A program made the translations under genes and the position numbers. The notes beneath the pieces are model-generated. The model was given only the letters and a program-made list of their open reading frames with translations. It was not told the DNA's origin and made no database searches. 64,000 nucleotides of DNA from Pedobacter sp. SYSU D00535 (lineage in GTDB: Bacteria; Bacteroidota; Bacteroidia; Sphingobacteriales; Sphingobacteriaceae), in the NCBI RefSeq assembly GCF_017355855.1, contig NZ_JAFEWD010000002.1, positions 682,001 through 746,000 on the forward strand, given 5' to 3'. Below, one piece after another: positions 9,422-17,513 of this stretch (its first letter is position 1; every line of letters begins with the position of its first letter).

Positions 9422-9456
9422 ATCCATGACTCCACCCGTAAGGGAGAGTCGTGGAT
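9422..9456 (+). promoter_or_regulatory. Hairpin in the susC leader
   Basis: ATCCATGACTC (9422-9432) pairs with GAGTCGTGGAT (9446-9456) with one wobble and a 13-nt loop. It lies in the 477-bp gap before susC, downstream of the predicted promoter, so it would sit in the 5' leader about 70 nt before the start codon. It lacks a U-run and may be a stabilising or regulatory leader element. The remainder of the gap (9048-9262) shows nothing convincing. Confidence 0.45.
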
Positions 9457-9524
9457 ATTCTTTACCGCTGAATTATCGCAACTTTTTATAGACCATTAAT
9501 ACGTTTTTTATTAACAAACTAATT

Positions 9525-12500
9525 ATGAACGAAGAATTAAAAAAGCTCTCATTAAGAATGTCCTCGCTTTTGATATTGCTCTGTTTGTGCTGGCAAACAA
9601 CAGTAGCGCAAAGCCAAAAGCGGGTTTCAGGAACGGTAGCTGCTGCCAACGGCGAGCCAATTATCGGTGCTGCAGTTAAAGTAGTTGGCGAACAATCAGG
9701 TGCGACAACAGATGTAAATGGAAAGTTTTCCTTAGACGTCAAGCCTAGCGCCGTGTTAGAAGTTAGTTATTTGGGTTTCGAAACCCAAAGGGTCAATGTG
9801 GGCGAACACACTTCGATAAATATTATCTTAAAAGAAAATACCAAGACCTTGGATGAGGTTGTTGTTATTGGCTATGGGGTAGCGAGAAAGAAAGACCTGA
9901 CCGGCTCGACAGTCTCTATAAAAGGGTCGGAAATTGCAAATATCCCGGTGACAAGTGCGGCACAGGCAATAACCGGTAAACTTGCAGGTGTTAATGTGGT
10001 AACACAAAGTGGCGCACCGGGAGCTCCTGTTAATATAACAATACGTGGTGGTACCTCAATCACTCAAAGTACTACGCCATTGTATATTGTTGATGGTTTT
10101 CAGATGGATAATGCCCTGAAGAATATCGACATTAACGATATCGAGTCTATAGATGTAATGAAGGATGCATCAGCTACAGCTATATATGGTGCACGTGGCT
10201 CAAACGGAGTAGTAATTATAACTACTAAATCTGCTAAAACGGGTAAAAGTCAGGTTTCTTACAACGGTTATGCAAGTTTTGAACGACTTAGCGAAAAGAT
10301 AGACGTTATGAGTCCGGAAGAATACGTAAGGCACCAATACGAATTCCTGATGTTGCGTGGAACTCCAATGGATCAATTTACCAAGAATTTCGGTGGAGGT
10401 AATTCACAAGACCCCGCATTCTATACCGGAGCGTCTCAATACATCCATGACACCTATTCTCAAACTCAGGGGATAGACTGGCAGGATATTGTTTTTGGAG
10501 GTTCGTCGCTGCTTCAGAATCATAATGTAAGTGTTTCGGGAGGAACCAACAAGACAGGCTTTATTTTAAGCTATAACAATGTTGGGCAGCAGGGTATTCT
10601 TGATAAGCACGGTTATGGTAAGAATAACGTAAGGGCAAAAATAAACCATACTGTAAATGATCGGATTCGTGTAGACTTCAACTCAAACTACAACAATACA
10701 AAGTTAGAGGGAGGTGGATCTTTAGGTGGCCGTTTAAGGATGACGCTTATGGCGCCTGTTACGGGAGGAACACGCTTTACCAATGATCAAATGATCAATA
10801 CGGATGATTTCTATAATAGCATATTGACTGATGTAGGAACCTATAACGTTTATAATCCAATACTTTTAAACAATGCTACTTCTTCTAAACAACTCACCAG
10901 ACAATATATGGGAAATGCGGGAGTAGATATTAATATCTTAAAAAACCTGACTTTCCGAACAGCAGGAAGCTATTTTTGGCAGCAAGAAAGATCGGAATCT
11001 TGGGAAGATGAAACAACTCAGGGAGCAATAGCGAATCACGGTGGCCGTCCTTTTGGATCCAGAAATAATAGCGAAGAATATTCCTGGCAGATCACCAATA
11101 CCCTTAATTGGAAACAGACTTTTGGAAAGCATAACATAAATGCACTTCTTGGGCAAGAGGCCTACAACTCTCAATCCATGTACTTGAACAATAGTTATGA
11201 TAATTTCAATCAGGTAAATTTCGGTTTAAATAATCTCGACGGAACGCTGGTGTATGACAAGTCATCAGGTTTATCGAATTACCGGATTACCTCAGTGTTT
11301 GGCCGTGCACTATATAATTATAATGAAAGGTACTTGCTAACGGCTTCTCTAAGGGGTGATGGAGTGTCTAAATTTGCTAAAGGAAAGCAATGGGGGCTTT
11401 TGCCTTCTGCTTCAGCAGCATGGCGAATCACAGAAGAAAGCTTCATGAAAAACAATACCTTTTTCGATCAGCTAAAACTGAGGGTTGGTTACGGCGTCAC
11501 TGGGAATTGTGATATCGATGACTATATGTATACTACTGCTTACGGATCGAATGTCTATGCTGTTAACAACACAAATCCAGTAGGGCTGGCGCCAGGTAGC
11601 AGACTAGGCAATCGGGAGCTAGTTTGGGAAAAGACGAAATCTGCAAACCTTGGACTGGACATTTCCATACTTAAAGGCAGAGTAAGCCTAACCGCGGAAC
11701 GCTACAGAAATGTATCTGATAACCTATTGTTAGAAGTTGCTATTCCAAAAAGTACAGGCTATTCTACCCAGTATCAAAATATCGCATCTATTCGCAATCA
11801 AGGTTTTGAGTTCGTTCTTAATACAAGAAATATTGTTCATAAAGCTTTCACCTGGACAACAGACTATAATATGTCGTTTAACCGGTCCAAAGTGTTGAAG
11901 CTATACGGCACGGATACAAAGAGAATGCCTCCGGGTACTTTTCTTGTAGAGGAAGGAAGTCCACTGGGCCAGTTTTTTGGATATAAATATGATGGCGTTT
12001 ACACAACGGACGACTTTGTGCAAAATGCAAATGGCTCTTATACATTAAAAGACGCGGTTGCAAGAGCTAAAGCTCCGGGAGGTACAATAAAACCGGGAGA
12101 TTTGAAGTACGTGCCTACTGCAGGAGAAGTTGATGCGAACGGTAACCCTGTCTGGACTGCTAACGACCGCACAGTTATCGGCAGCGCATTACCAAAATTC
12201 ACCGGTGGTATGGTTAATACCTTTGCCTATAAAGGATTTGATTTAAGTGTATTTGTGAATTTTAGTTATGGAAACCAGGTTATGAATGCCAACAAACAAA
12301 GCTTTATGGGTCCCAATATGGCTTTTACAAGTTCATTCTATCCAATGGCAAACCGTTTTGTTCTGATAGATCCAGCAACTGGCAGAGAAACCACGGACTT
12401 GCAACGTCTGGCAGCCTTAAATCCTAATCAATACGCAAAAGATGCAGTTTGGAGCTTGCAATCAAGAAATCAGAACGCCTTAACCGAAACTTCGGATTAC

Positions 12501-12755
12501 TATCTTGAAGATGGCTCATTCCTTCGCATTAATACCGTTACCCTTGGCTATTCCCTTCCTTCAATGGTGTTAAAGAGAGTAGGATTAAAAACAACAAGGA
12601 TGTATTTCACCCTTAACAATCCCTATGTCTTTACCAACTATTCAGGATACGATCCGGAAGTATCAAACTCAAGCAAAGGGTTTGAGCAAGGTGTCGACAG
12701 CTCTGCTTACCCTCGTTCCAAGAGCTTCGTATTCGGTTTGAACTTGACATTTTAA
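9525..12755 (+). CDS. susC: SusC/RagA-family TonB-dependent outer-membrane transporter
   Basis: A 1076-residue SusC-like porin, the usual family length. After a signal peptide (MNEELKKLSLRMSSLL... to AQSQ, about 1-30) comes a carboxypeptidase-regulatory-like domain (VSGTVAAANGEPIIGAAV, about 34-110). Next is the family signature LDEVVVIGYG leading to a plug domain (about 125-235, IRGGTSITQSTTPLYIVDG and GSNGVVIITTKS), then a 22-strand barrel ending in FVFGLNLTF with a terminal aromatic. With the SusD partner 20 nt downstream it forms the TonB-driven importer for pectic oligosaccharides. It is transcribed from the operator-bearing promoter at 9263-9320. Confidence 0.95.
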   Translation: MNEELKKLSLRMSSLLILLCLCWQTTVAQSQKRVSGTVAAANGEPIIGAAVKVVGEQSGATTDVNGKFSLDVKPSAVLEVSYLGFETQRVNVGEHTSINIILKENTKTLDEVVVIGYGVARKKDLTGSTVSIKGSEIANIPVTSAAQAITGKLAGVNVVTQSGAPGAPVNITIRGGTSITQSTTPLYIVDGFQMDNALKNIDINDIESIDVMKDASATAIYGARGSNGVVIITTKSAKTGKSQVSYNGYASFERLSEKIDVMSPEEYVRHQYEFLMLRGTPMDQFTKNFGGGNSQDPAFYTGASQYIHDTYSQTQGIDWQDIVFGGSSLLQNHNVSVSGGTNKTGFILSYNNVGQQGILDKHGYGKNNVRAKINHTVNDRIRVDFNSNYNNTKLEGGGSLGGRLRMTLMAPVTGGTRFTNDQMINTDDFYNSILTDVGTYNVYNPILLNNATSSKQLTRQYMGNAGVDINILKNLTFRTAGSYFWQQERSESWEDETTQGAIANHGGRPFGSRNNSEEYSWQITNTLNWKQTFGKHNINALLGQEAYNSQSMYLNNSYDNFNQVNFGLNNLDGTLVYDKSSGLSNYRITSVFGRALYNYNERYLLTASLRGDGVSKFAKGKQWGLLPSASAAWRITEESFMKNNTFFDQLKLRVGYGVTGNCDIDDYMYTTAYGSNVYAVNNTNPVGLAPGSRLGNRELVWEKTKSANLGLDISILKGRVSLTAERYRNVSDNLLLEVAIPKSTGYSTQYQNIASIRNQGFEFVLNTRNIVHKAFTWTTDYNMSFNRSKVLKLYGTDTKRMPPGTFLVEEGSPLGQFFGYKYDGVYTTDDFVQNANGSYTLKDAVARAKAPGGTIKPGDLKYVPTAGEVDANGNPVWTANDRTVIGSALPKFTGGMVNTFAYKGFDLSVFVNFSYGNQVMNANKQSFMGPNMAFTSSFYPMANRFVLIDPATGRETTDLQRLAALNPNQYAKDAVWSLQSRNQNALTETSDYYLEDGSFLRINTVTLGYSLPSMVLKRVGLKTTRMYFTLNNPYVFTNYSGYDPEVSNSSKGFEQGVDSSAYPRSKSFVFGLNLTF

Positions 12756-12775
12756 ACGTATAAAAAGAGCAAAAG

Positions 12776-14623
12776 ATGAAAAATCTATTATACAAAGGAC
12801 TTTTGATTTTGTCCATCATCGCTGTTTCCTCCTGTAAGAAAGATTGGCTTTCTATTCCTTCGCCAACAAAATTGGATGACGAAACCGTGTTCAAAAATTT
12901 AAATGCTGTGGATATGGCTGTTTTAGGTATATATCCCAGTACTTTCCACCAGGAATTATATTACAATTTAACCGCTAATTCAGATGAGGTAATAACAACT
13001 GAAAACAACAATAGCAAGACAAGGCTGGCAACCTACAACTATACGCCTTCGGAGAGTCCCAGTGGGCTATATACGACGGCATATAGAGCAATCGAGATGG
13101 CGAACCTGGTACTGAAAAAGCTACCTCCTTATACTCCGAAAGATGCCAAAGAGGAAAAAAAGAAAAATATGCTATTAGGAGAGTGCTATGCCATCAGAGC
13201 GATGTCCTACCTAAATATAGTTCGTCATTTTGGAGATGTTCCTTATACTAATATTCCTACGGAGGATGCTAAATCCTATTCCTCAGGGAGGGTTTCCAGA
13301 GATTCCATCTACGATAGATCTATTCAAGATTTACAAAAAGCTGTAGAGTTATTGCCATGGCAAAGTGAGGGGATGATTCAGACTCCTGAACGCTTCTCAA
13401 AAAATGCCGCCTATGGTATTTTAGCAAGAACAGCTTTATATGCTGCAGGGTATTCCTTACGTTGGGATTTAAATACTTATTCTCCTTCATCATTGCAGTT
13501 AGCGCAAAGACCCGATCAAAACCGGATACAGGAGCTTTATAAAATAGCCTCGGATGCTTGTGAGGAGGTTATCAAAAGGGGCGAAAACCGTCTTCTTCCA
13601 AAGTTTGAGACTGTTTTTAGAGATCTCGTAAACGGTAGATACAATGCGGAGTCGATGCTTGAGCACGGCCAATTTGGTAATGACTTTAATAGCAGCGCTA
13701 TCGGCTACACAAACGGGATAGCTATTTTAAGAGGGAACGTAAACTTTGGAAGATCATTCCCGCTGCAAGGCGCAATGCCAACGCTTTGGTTTGACTATGA
13801 TGCACAAGATACAAGACGAGGCGTGACAATTGCCAACTTCGGATTAACCAGCACTAATGAACGCTGGCTAAATCCTTATTCTATGATGGGAATTGGTAAG
13901 TTTCGTGTGGTTTGGAAAGCAGACAAAGGGGTAGCTGATAACAAACGTAATATCAACTGGATATTTCTACGTTATTCCGATGTTCTGCTTATGTATGCAG
14001 AAGCTCAAAATGAACTAAATAATGGCCCGACAACTGCAGCGATCAATGCCTTTAAAGAGGTAAGAAAGCGGGCATTCAATGGCGATGAAACTAAGATTGG
14101 AGTCATTCCGACTAGCTACCAGGAATTTAAAAACGCTATTATAGAAGAGCGTAAATTGGAATTAGCATTTGAAGGTTGGAGAAAGACTGACTTGGTACGA
14201 TGGGGCATTTTTTATGAAAAGCTTACGGAAACCCAGGCGAAGTTACAACAGCTTGCGAGAAGAGAAGCCGGCTCTAAATATGCGAATGTTCCTCGGTACG
14301 CTGCGTATAAGGTGGGTACAGTTAGTTTTGAAGACCCAGTTGTAGAAATTGTACCTAATTATACCTACATGACCCAGCCTAGTTCAACTGAAAGAACGAG
14401 ATTAACAACAGAAGGTTATAAGTTAGTCAATTTAGATGGTGATGCTGTAAATACTGGTGCAACCAGGTTCAACTTTTTCGACACAAGCAACGGGCAGCTT
14501 TCTGCTTGGGTAACTAGTGTGTTCAGTGGACTACGTAAAAATCAGTCCGAATTACACCCTTTAGGTATCAGTAAAATTAATGAAAATCCAGGATTAACAG
14601 GTCAGGAACTACCGGGTTACTAG
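12776..14623 (+). CDS. susD: SusD/RagB-family surface glycan-binding lipoprotein
   Basis: A 615-residue SusD-like protein. A lipoprotein signal ends at SSC with C20 as the acylation site. The N-terminal TPR-rich region and the family C-terminal stretch (IIEERKLELAFEGWRKTDLVRWG) are clear. It follows SusC after 20 nt and is certainly co-transcribed. SusD acts as the surface lid that captures oligosaccharides and passes them to SusC. A hairpin at 14670-14706 follows the stop. Confidence 0.94.
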   Translation: MKNLLYKGLLILSIIAVSSCKKDWLSIPSPTKLDDETVFKNLNAVDMAVLGIYPSTFHQELYYNLTANSDEVITTENNNSKTRLATYNYTPSESPSGLYTTAYRAIEMANLVLKKLPPYTPKDAKEEKKKNMLLGECYAIRAMSYLNIVRHFGDVPYTNIPTEDAKSYSSGRVSRDSIYDRSIQDLQKAVELLPWQSEGMIQTPERFSKNAAYGILARTALYAAGYSLRWDLNTYSPSSLQLAQRPDQNRIQELYKIASDACEEVIKRGENRLLPKFETVFRDLVNGRYNAESMLEHGQFGNDFNSSAIGYTNGIAILRGNVNFGRSFPLQGAMPTLWFDYDAQDTRRGVTIANFGLTSTNERWLNPYSMMGIGKFRVVWKADKGVADNKRNINWIFLRYSDVLLMYAEAQNELNNGPTTAAINAFKEVRKRAFNGDETKIGVIPTSYQEFKNAIIEERKLELAFEGWRKTDLVRWGIFYEKLTETQAKLQQLARREAGSKYANVPRYAAYKVGTVSFEDPVVEIVPNYTYMTQPSSTERTRLTTEGYKLVNLDGDAVNTGATRFNFFDTSNGQLSAWVTSVFSGLRKNQSELHPLGISKINENPGLTGQELPGY

Positions 14624-14669
14624 AAACTATATCCGCAGGAAAAAAATTGAAAGCTTTTCTCTTAAAAGT

Positions 14670-14706
14670 GCAGCCGGACGATCTCTTCGTTCTGGCTGCC
14701 TTAATA
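14670..14706 (+). terminator. Terminator-like hairpin after susD
   Basis: GCAGCCGGACGA pairs with TCGTTCTGGCTGC across a short loop (14670-14699), with a GU pair and a one-base bulge. It is followed by a weak U-rich tail. It sits 47 nt past susD in the 317-bp gap before the next gene and plausibly ends or attenuates the susCD transcript. Nothing else notable is seen in 14707-14940. Confidence 0.55.
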
Positions 14707-14940
14707 TTCTGGTAACTTCTCTAATTTTTTCAAGATCTTACTTTAATAGCTTGCGTGCAGGGAAACACGTACATGTTTTGATTGATAGCCTTATCCGAAG
14801 GATGCGACAAATACCTTCATCAAGTCGCCTCCTTCTAACATTTATAGATGTCTCTCGGAATGCAATATAGAAAACCAGCAAACAATAGTTTCTAACCCGG
14901 TAGTAGAAGCTATAACCCAACTTAAATAATACATGTTTAT

Positions 14941-17088
14941 ATGAACGTAGGTAAAATCATCATCAGTAGTGCGCTGTATTTAATAGCAGTCCTGGCACAG
15001 ACAAACGCCCAACCTATAAACCGGCAGGACGTTGTGCAAAGGCATACGATTCTGAATACAAGGATAGATTCTCTGGAATCATTATCAGTAGGAAATGGAA
15101 AATTTGCATTTACAGTAGATGCTACAGGACTACAGACTTTTCCCGAACGTTACGCAAAAGGTGTTAGTTTGGGTACTCAGTCCGAATGGGGATGGAACCG
15201 GTTGAAAGATACTGTTGGATATAAATTTGAAGAAACGTTCAAAGAGTTTACGTTCAATGGAAAGAAAGGTAGCTATAGCATGCAGTCCTCCGAGCCTTTA
15301 AGAAAACGAAGGGCGGCCGATTGGTTTCGCAAAAGTGTACATCGCATCCAACTGGGTAATCTCGGCTTCGACATTCATAAAAAAAATGGCCGTTTGATTA
15401 CTCCCTCTGATGTGAAGAACATCCATCAGACATTAAATATGTGGACCGGCGAAATTACAAGTCGTTTTACGGTTGAAAATGTACCCGTGGAGGTTGTTAC
15501 CGTTGCTCATCAGGAGCTGGATCTTGTAGCGGTTAAAGTTAAAACGCCGTTGTTGCAGGCGGGAAGATTGAAAATCAGAGTACGTTATCCTTATCCTACT
15601 ATAGGGTTTTTGGATGAGGGCGTAAATTACAATAGTAACGAAAAACATTTTTCATCTGTCGATGCCCAAAGTGAAACCGGTGCAGTGTTAATACATAAAC
15701 TGGAAGGAATTACTTATTTCAATGAGTTGAAATGGAATGGGAAAGCATCTGTTGCTCAGACCTCGACTCCGCACTATTTTCAGATAACTCCCGATAAGGG
15801 AAGTGATTCTTTTGAGCTTAACTGCCTGTTTTCGCAACAAACTCCAGGAAATTCAGATTTGCCAGATTTCGAAGAATGCAGGAATAATAGTAGCAACCTT
15901 CTTAAATCCTTCTGGATGAGCGGAGCGGCAATAGACTTCGCTGGAAGCACTGATCCACGTGCTAAAGAACTGGAAAGGAGAGTAGTAACTTCACAGTATT
16001 TAACAAAGATTCAGTGTGCAGGCTCGTTTCCTCCACAGGAAACTGGTTTAACCTTTAATAGCTGGTTTGGAAAGCCCCATTTGGAAATGCATTGGTGGCA
16101 TGCTGTTCACTTTGCTTTATGGGGAAGACCGGAATATCTGCAAAAGAGTCTCGATTGGTATTTTGAAGCTGAAGATGGAGCGAAGAAAATCGCAGCCAGA
16201 CAAGGTTTTAAAGGTGTTCGGTGGCAAAAGATGACTGACCACGAAGGGCTGGAAAGCCCCTCGTCTGTAGGTGCATTTATATTGTGGCAGCAACCTCATC
16301 CTATTTATATGGCTGAATTGCTTTACCGCGATAATCTTAGTAAAGATGTGCTGGAGAAATACAAAGACATCGTTTTTCAAACGGCAGAGTTTATGGCTTC
16401 TTTCCCTGCTTATGATAGTGTTAAACATCGCTATAACTTAGGCAAAGGGTTAATTCCGGCCCAGGAAGTTTTCAGAGCAGTAGATACTTATAACCCAACT
16501 TACGAGTTGGCTTACTGGGATTGGGCTCTTCGGGTGGCCCAAAAATGGCGTGAGCGGTTGGGAATGCCTCGAAATGCAGAGTGGGACAATGTAATTACGA
16601 AGCTGGCACCACTGCCCGTATCTAAGGGAGTGTATCTGTCAACAGAGAATAATCTAGACTCGTTCACTAACCAGGAATGGCTACGTGATCACCCATCTGT
16701 TTTGGGTGCTTTAGGCATGGTACCTGCATCTCCTAAATTAGACAAGGCTATCATGCAAAGGACCTTTGATACTGTTTGGAAGGTTTGGCAATGGGATGAT
16801 ACTTGGGGATGGGATTTTCCGATGGCTGCTATGACAGCTGCACGACTTGGAAATCCTGAAAAGGCCATTGACGCCCTGTTTATGAACATTAAAACCAATA
16901 CCTATTTGAAAAACGGACACAATTATCAGGACGGTCGCTTAAGAATTTATCTACCTGGTAACGGAGGTGTCTTAACTACTGTTGCTATGCTTGCTGCCGG
17001 CTGGGATGGTACCGTCGGGCCAAATCCAGGTTTCCCTAAGAATGGTAAATGGAAGGTGAAGTCAGAAGGATTTAAGAGGATGCCATAG
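14941..17088 (+). CDS. Predicted glycoside hydrolase, six-hairpin type, family unassigned
   Basis: A 715-residue exported protein (signal peptide about 1-23, ending TNAQ). The N-terminal region with SLSVGNGKFAFTVDATGLQ resembles the beta-sandwich of six-hairpin glycosidases (as in GH65/GH95-like enzymes). The C-terminal half is helical and tryptophan-rich, consistent with an (alpha/alpha)6 barrel, with motifs such as HLEMHWWHAVHFALWGR, WDDTWGWDFPMAAMTAARL and LPGNGGVLTTVAMLAAGW. I do not recognise a numbered GH family. Its place directly after susCD in a pectin locus argues for action on a pectic side chain. The substrate and catalytic residues are unknown to me. Confidence 0.7.
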   Translation: MNVGKIIISSALYLIAVLAQTNAQPINRQDVVQRHTILNTRIDSLESLSVGNGKFAFTVDATGLQTFPERYAKGVSLGTQSEWGWNRLKDTVGYKFEETFKEFTFNGKKGSYSMQSSEPLRKRRAADWFRKSVHRIQLGNLGFDIHKKNGRLITPSDVKNIHQTLNMWTGEITSRFTVENVPVEVVTVAHQELDLVAVKVKTPLLQAGRLKIRVRYPYPTIGFLDEGVNYNSNEKHFSSVDAQSETGAVLIHKLEGITYFNELKWNGKASVAQTSTPHYFQITPDKGSDSFELNCLFSQQTPGNSDLPDFEECRNNSSNLLKSFWMSGAAIDFAGSTDPRAKELERRVVTSQYLTKIQCAGSFPPQETGLTFNSWFGKPHLEMHWWHAVHFALWGRPEYLQKSLDWYFEAEDGAKKIAARQGFKGVRWQKMTDHEGLESPSSVGAFILWQQPHPIYMAELLYRDNLSKDVLEKYKDIVFQTAEFMASFPAYDSVKHRYNLGKGLIPAQEVFRAVDTYNPTYELAYWDWALRVAQKWRERLGMPRNAEWDNVITKLAPLPVSKGVYLSTENNLDSFTNQEWLRDHPSVLGALGMVPASPKLDKAIMQRTFDTVWKVWQWDDTWGWDFPMAAMTAARLGNPEKAIDALFMNIKTNTYLKNGHNYQDGRLRIYLPGNGGVLTTVAMLAAGWDGTVGPNPGFPKNGKWKVKSEGFKRMP

Positions 17089-17154
17089 CCTGCAAGATTC
17101 TGATGTACAGGCACATACAACATAACAACTTATAACTACATAAAAGTCCAGGCA

Positions 17155-17318
17155 GATAGTATTGCTATCGCCTCAATTATAAATTGTTTCCAAGCTAGTG
17201 CAAAGCAAGTATTCTATATGGAACGACTATACCTGAATGGTTCAGCTAAATTAAGCGTACTGTCATAAGTAAGCTGGGTAGATACTATCGGATCACCGAT
17301 TTTAGTATTGGAAACAAT
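17155..17318. repeat. Two interlocked inverted repeats in intergenic gap
   Basis: GATAGTAT (17155-17162) is the exact reverse complement of ATACTATC (17282-17289). ATTGTTTCCAA (17183-17193) is the exact reverse complement of TTGGAAACAAT (17308-17318). The pairs cross rather than nest, with offsets of 127 and 125 nt. They lie in the 425-bp gap before the second pectate lyase, upstream of its operator. They may be a relic of a small mobile or regulatory element. Confidence 0.35.
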
Positions 17319-17430
17319 AGTTCTGTCTTACTTACTAAAGCTATATAAGCCTATCAAGGTTGTTTTGTCCATAATTCAGTTGGCCCAATGCGAGATGAGA
17401 AATACCTCTTCATACATCCAAAATAACAAT

Positions 17431-17488
17431 TATTTAAAGTTTTTCGTCAAATTTCAAAAGTGCTGGCGACCACTAACCAATAGGTTTG
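17431..17488 (+). promoter_or_regulatory. Regulator operator plus TAnnTTTG promoter for second pectate lyase
   Basis: TAGGTTTG at 17481-17488 is preceded at exactly 50 nt by TATTTAAAG-TT-TTTCGTCAAATTT, the third copy of the dyad found before GH105 and susC. The left half-site carries one substitution (TTTAAA for TTGAAA). The -7 box is 26 nt before the lyase start codon, so the leader would be very short. Confidence 0.72.
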
Positions 17489-17513
17489 TAACACCAATTA
17501 TAAATCTAGAAAT

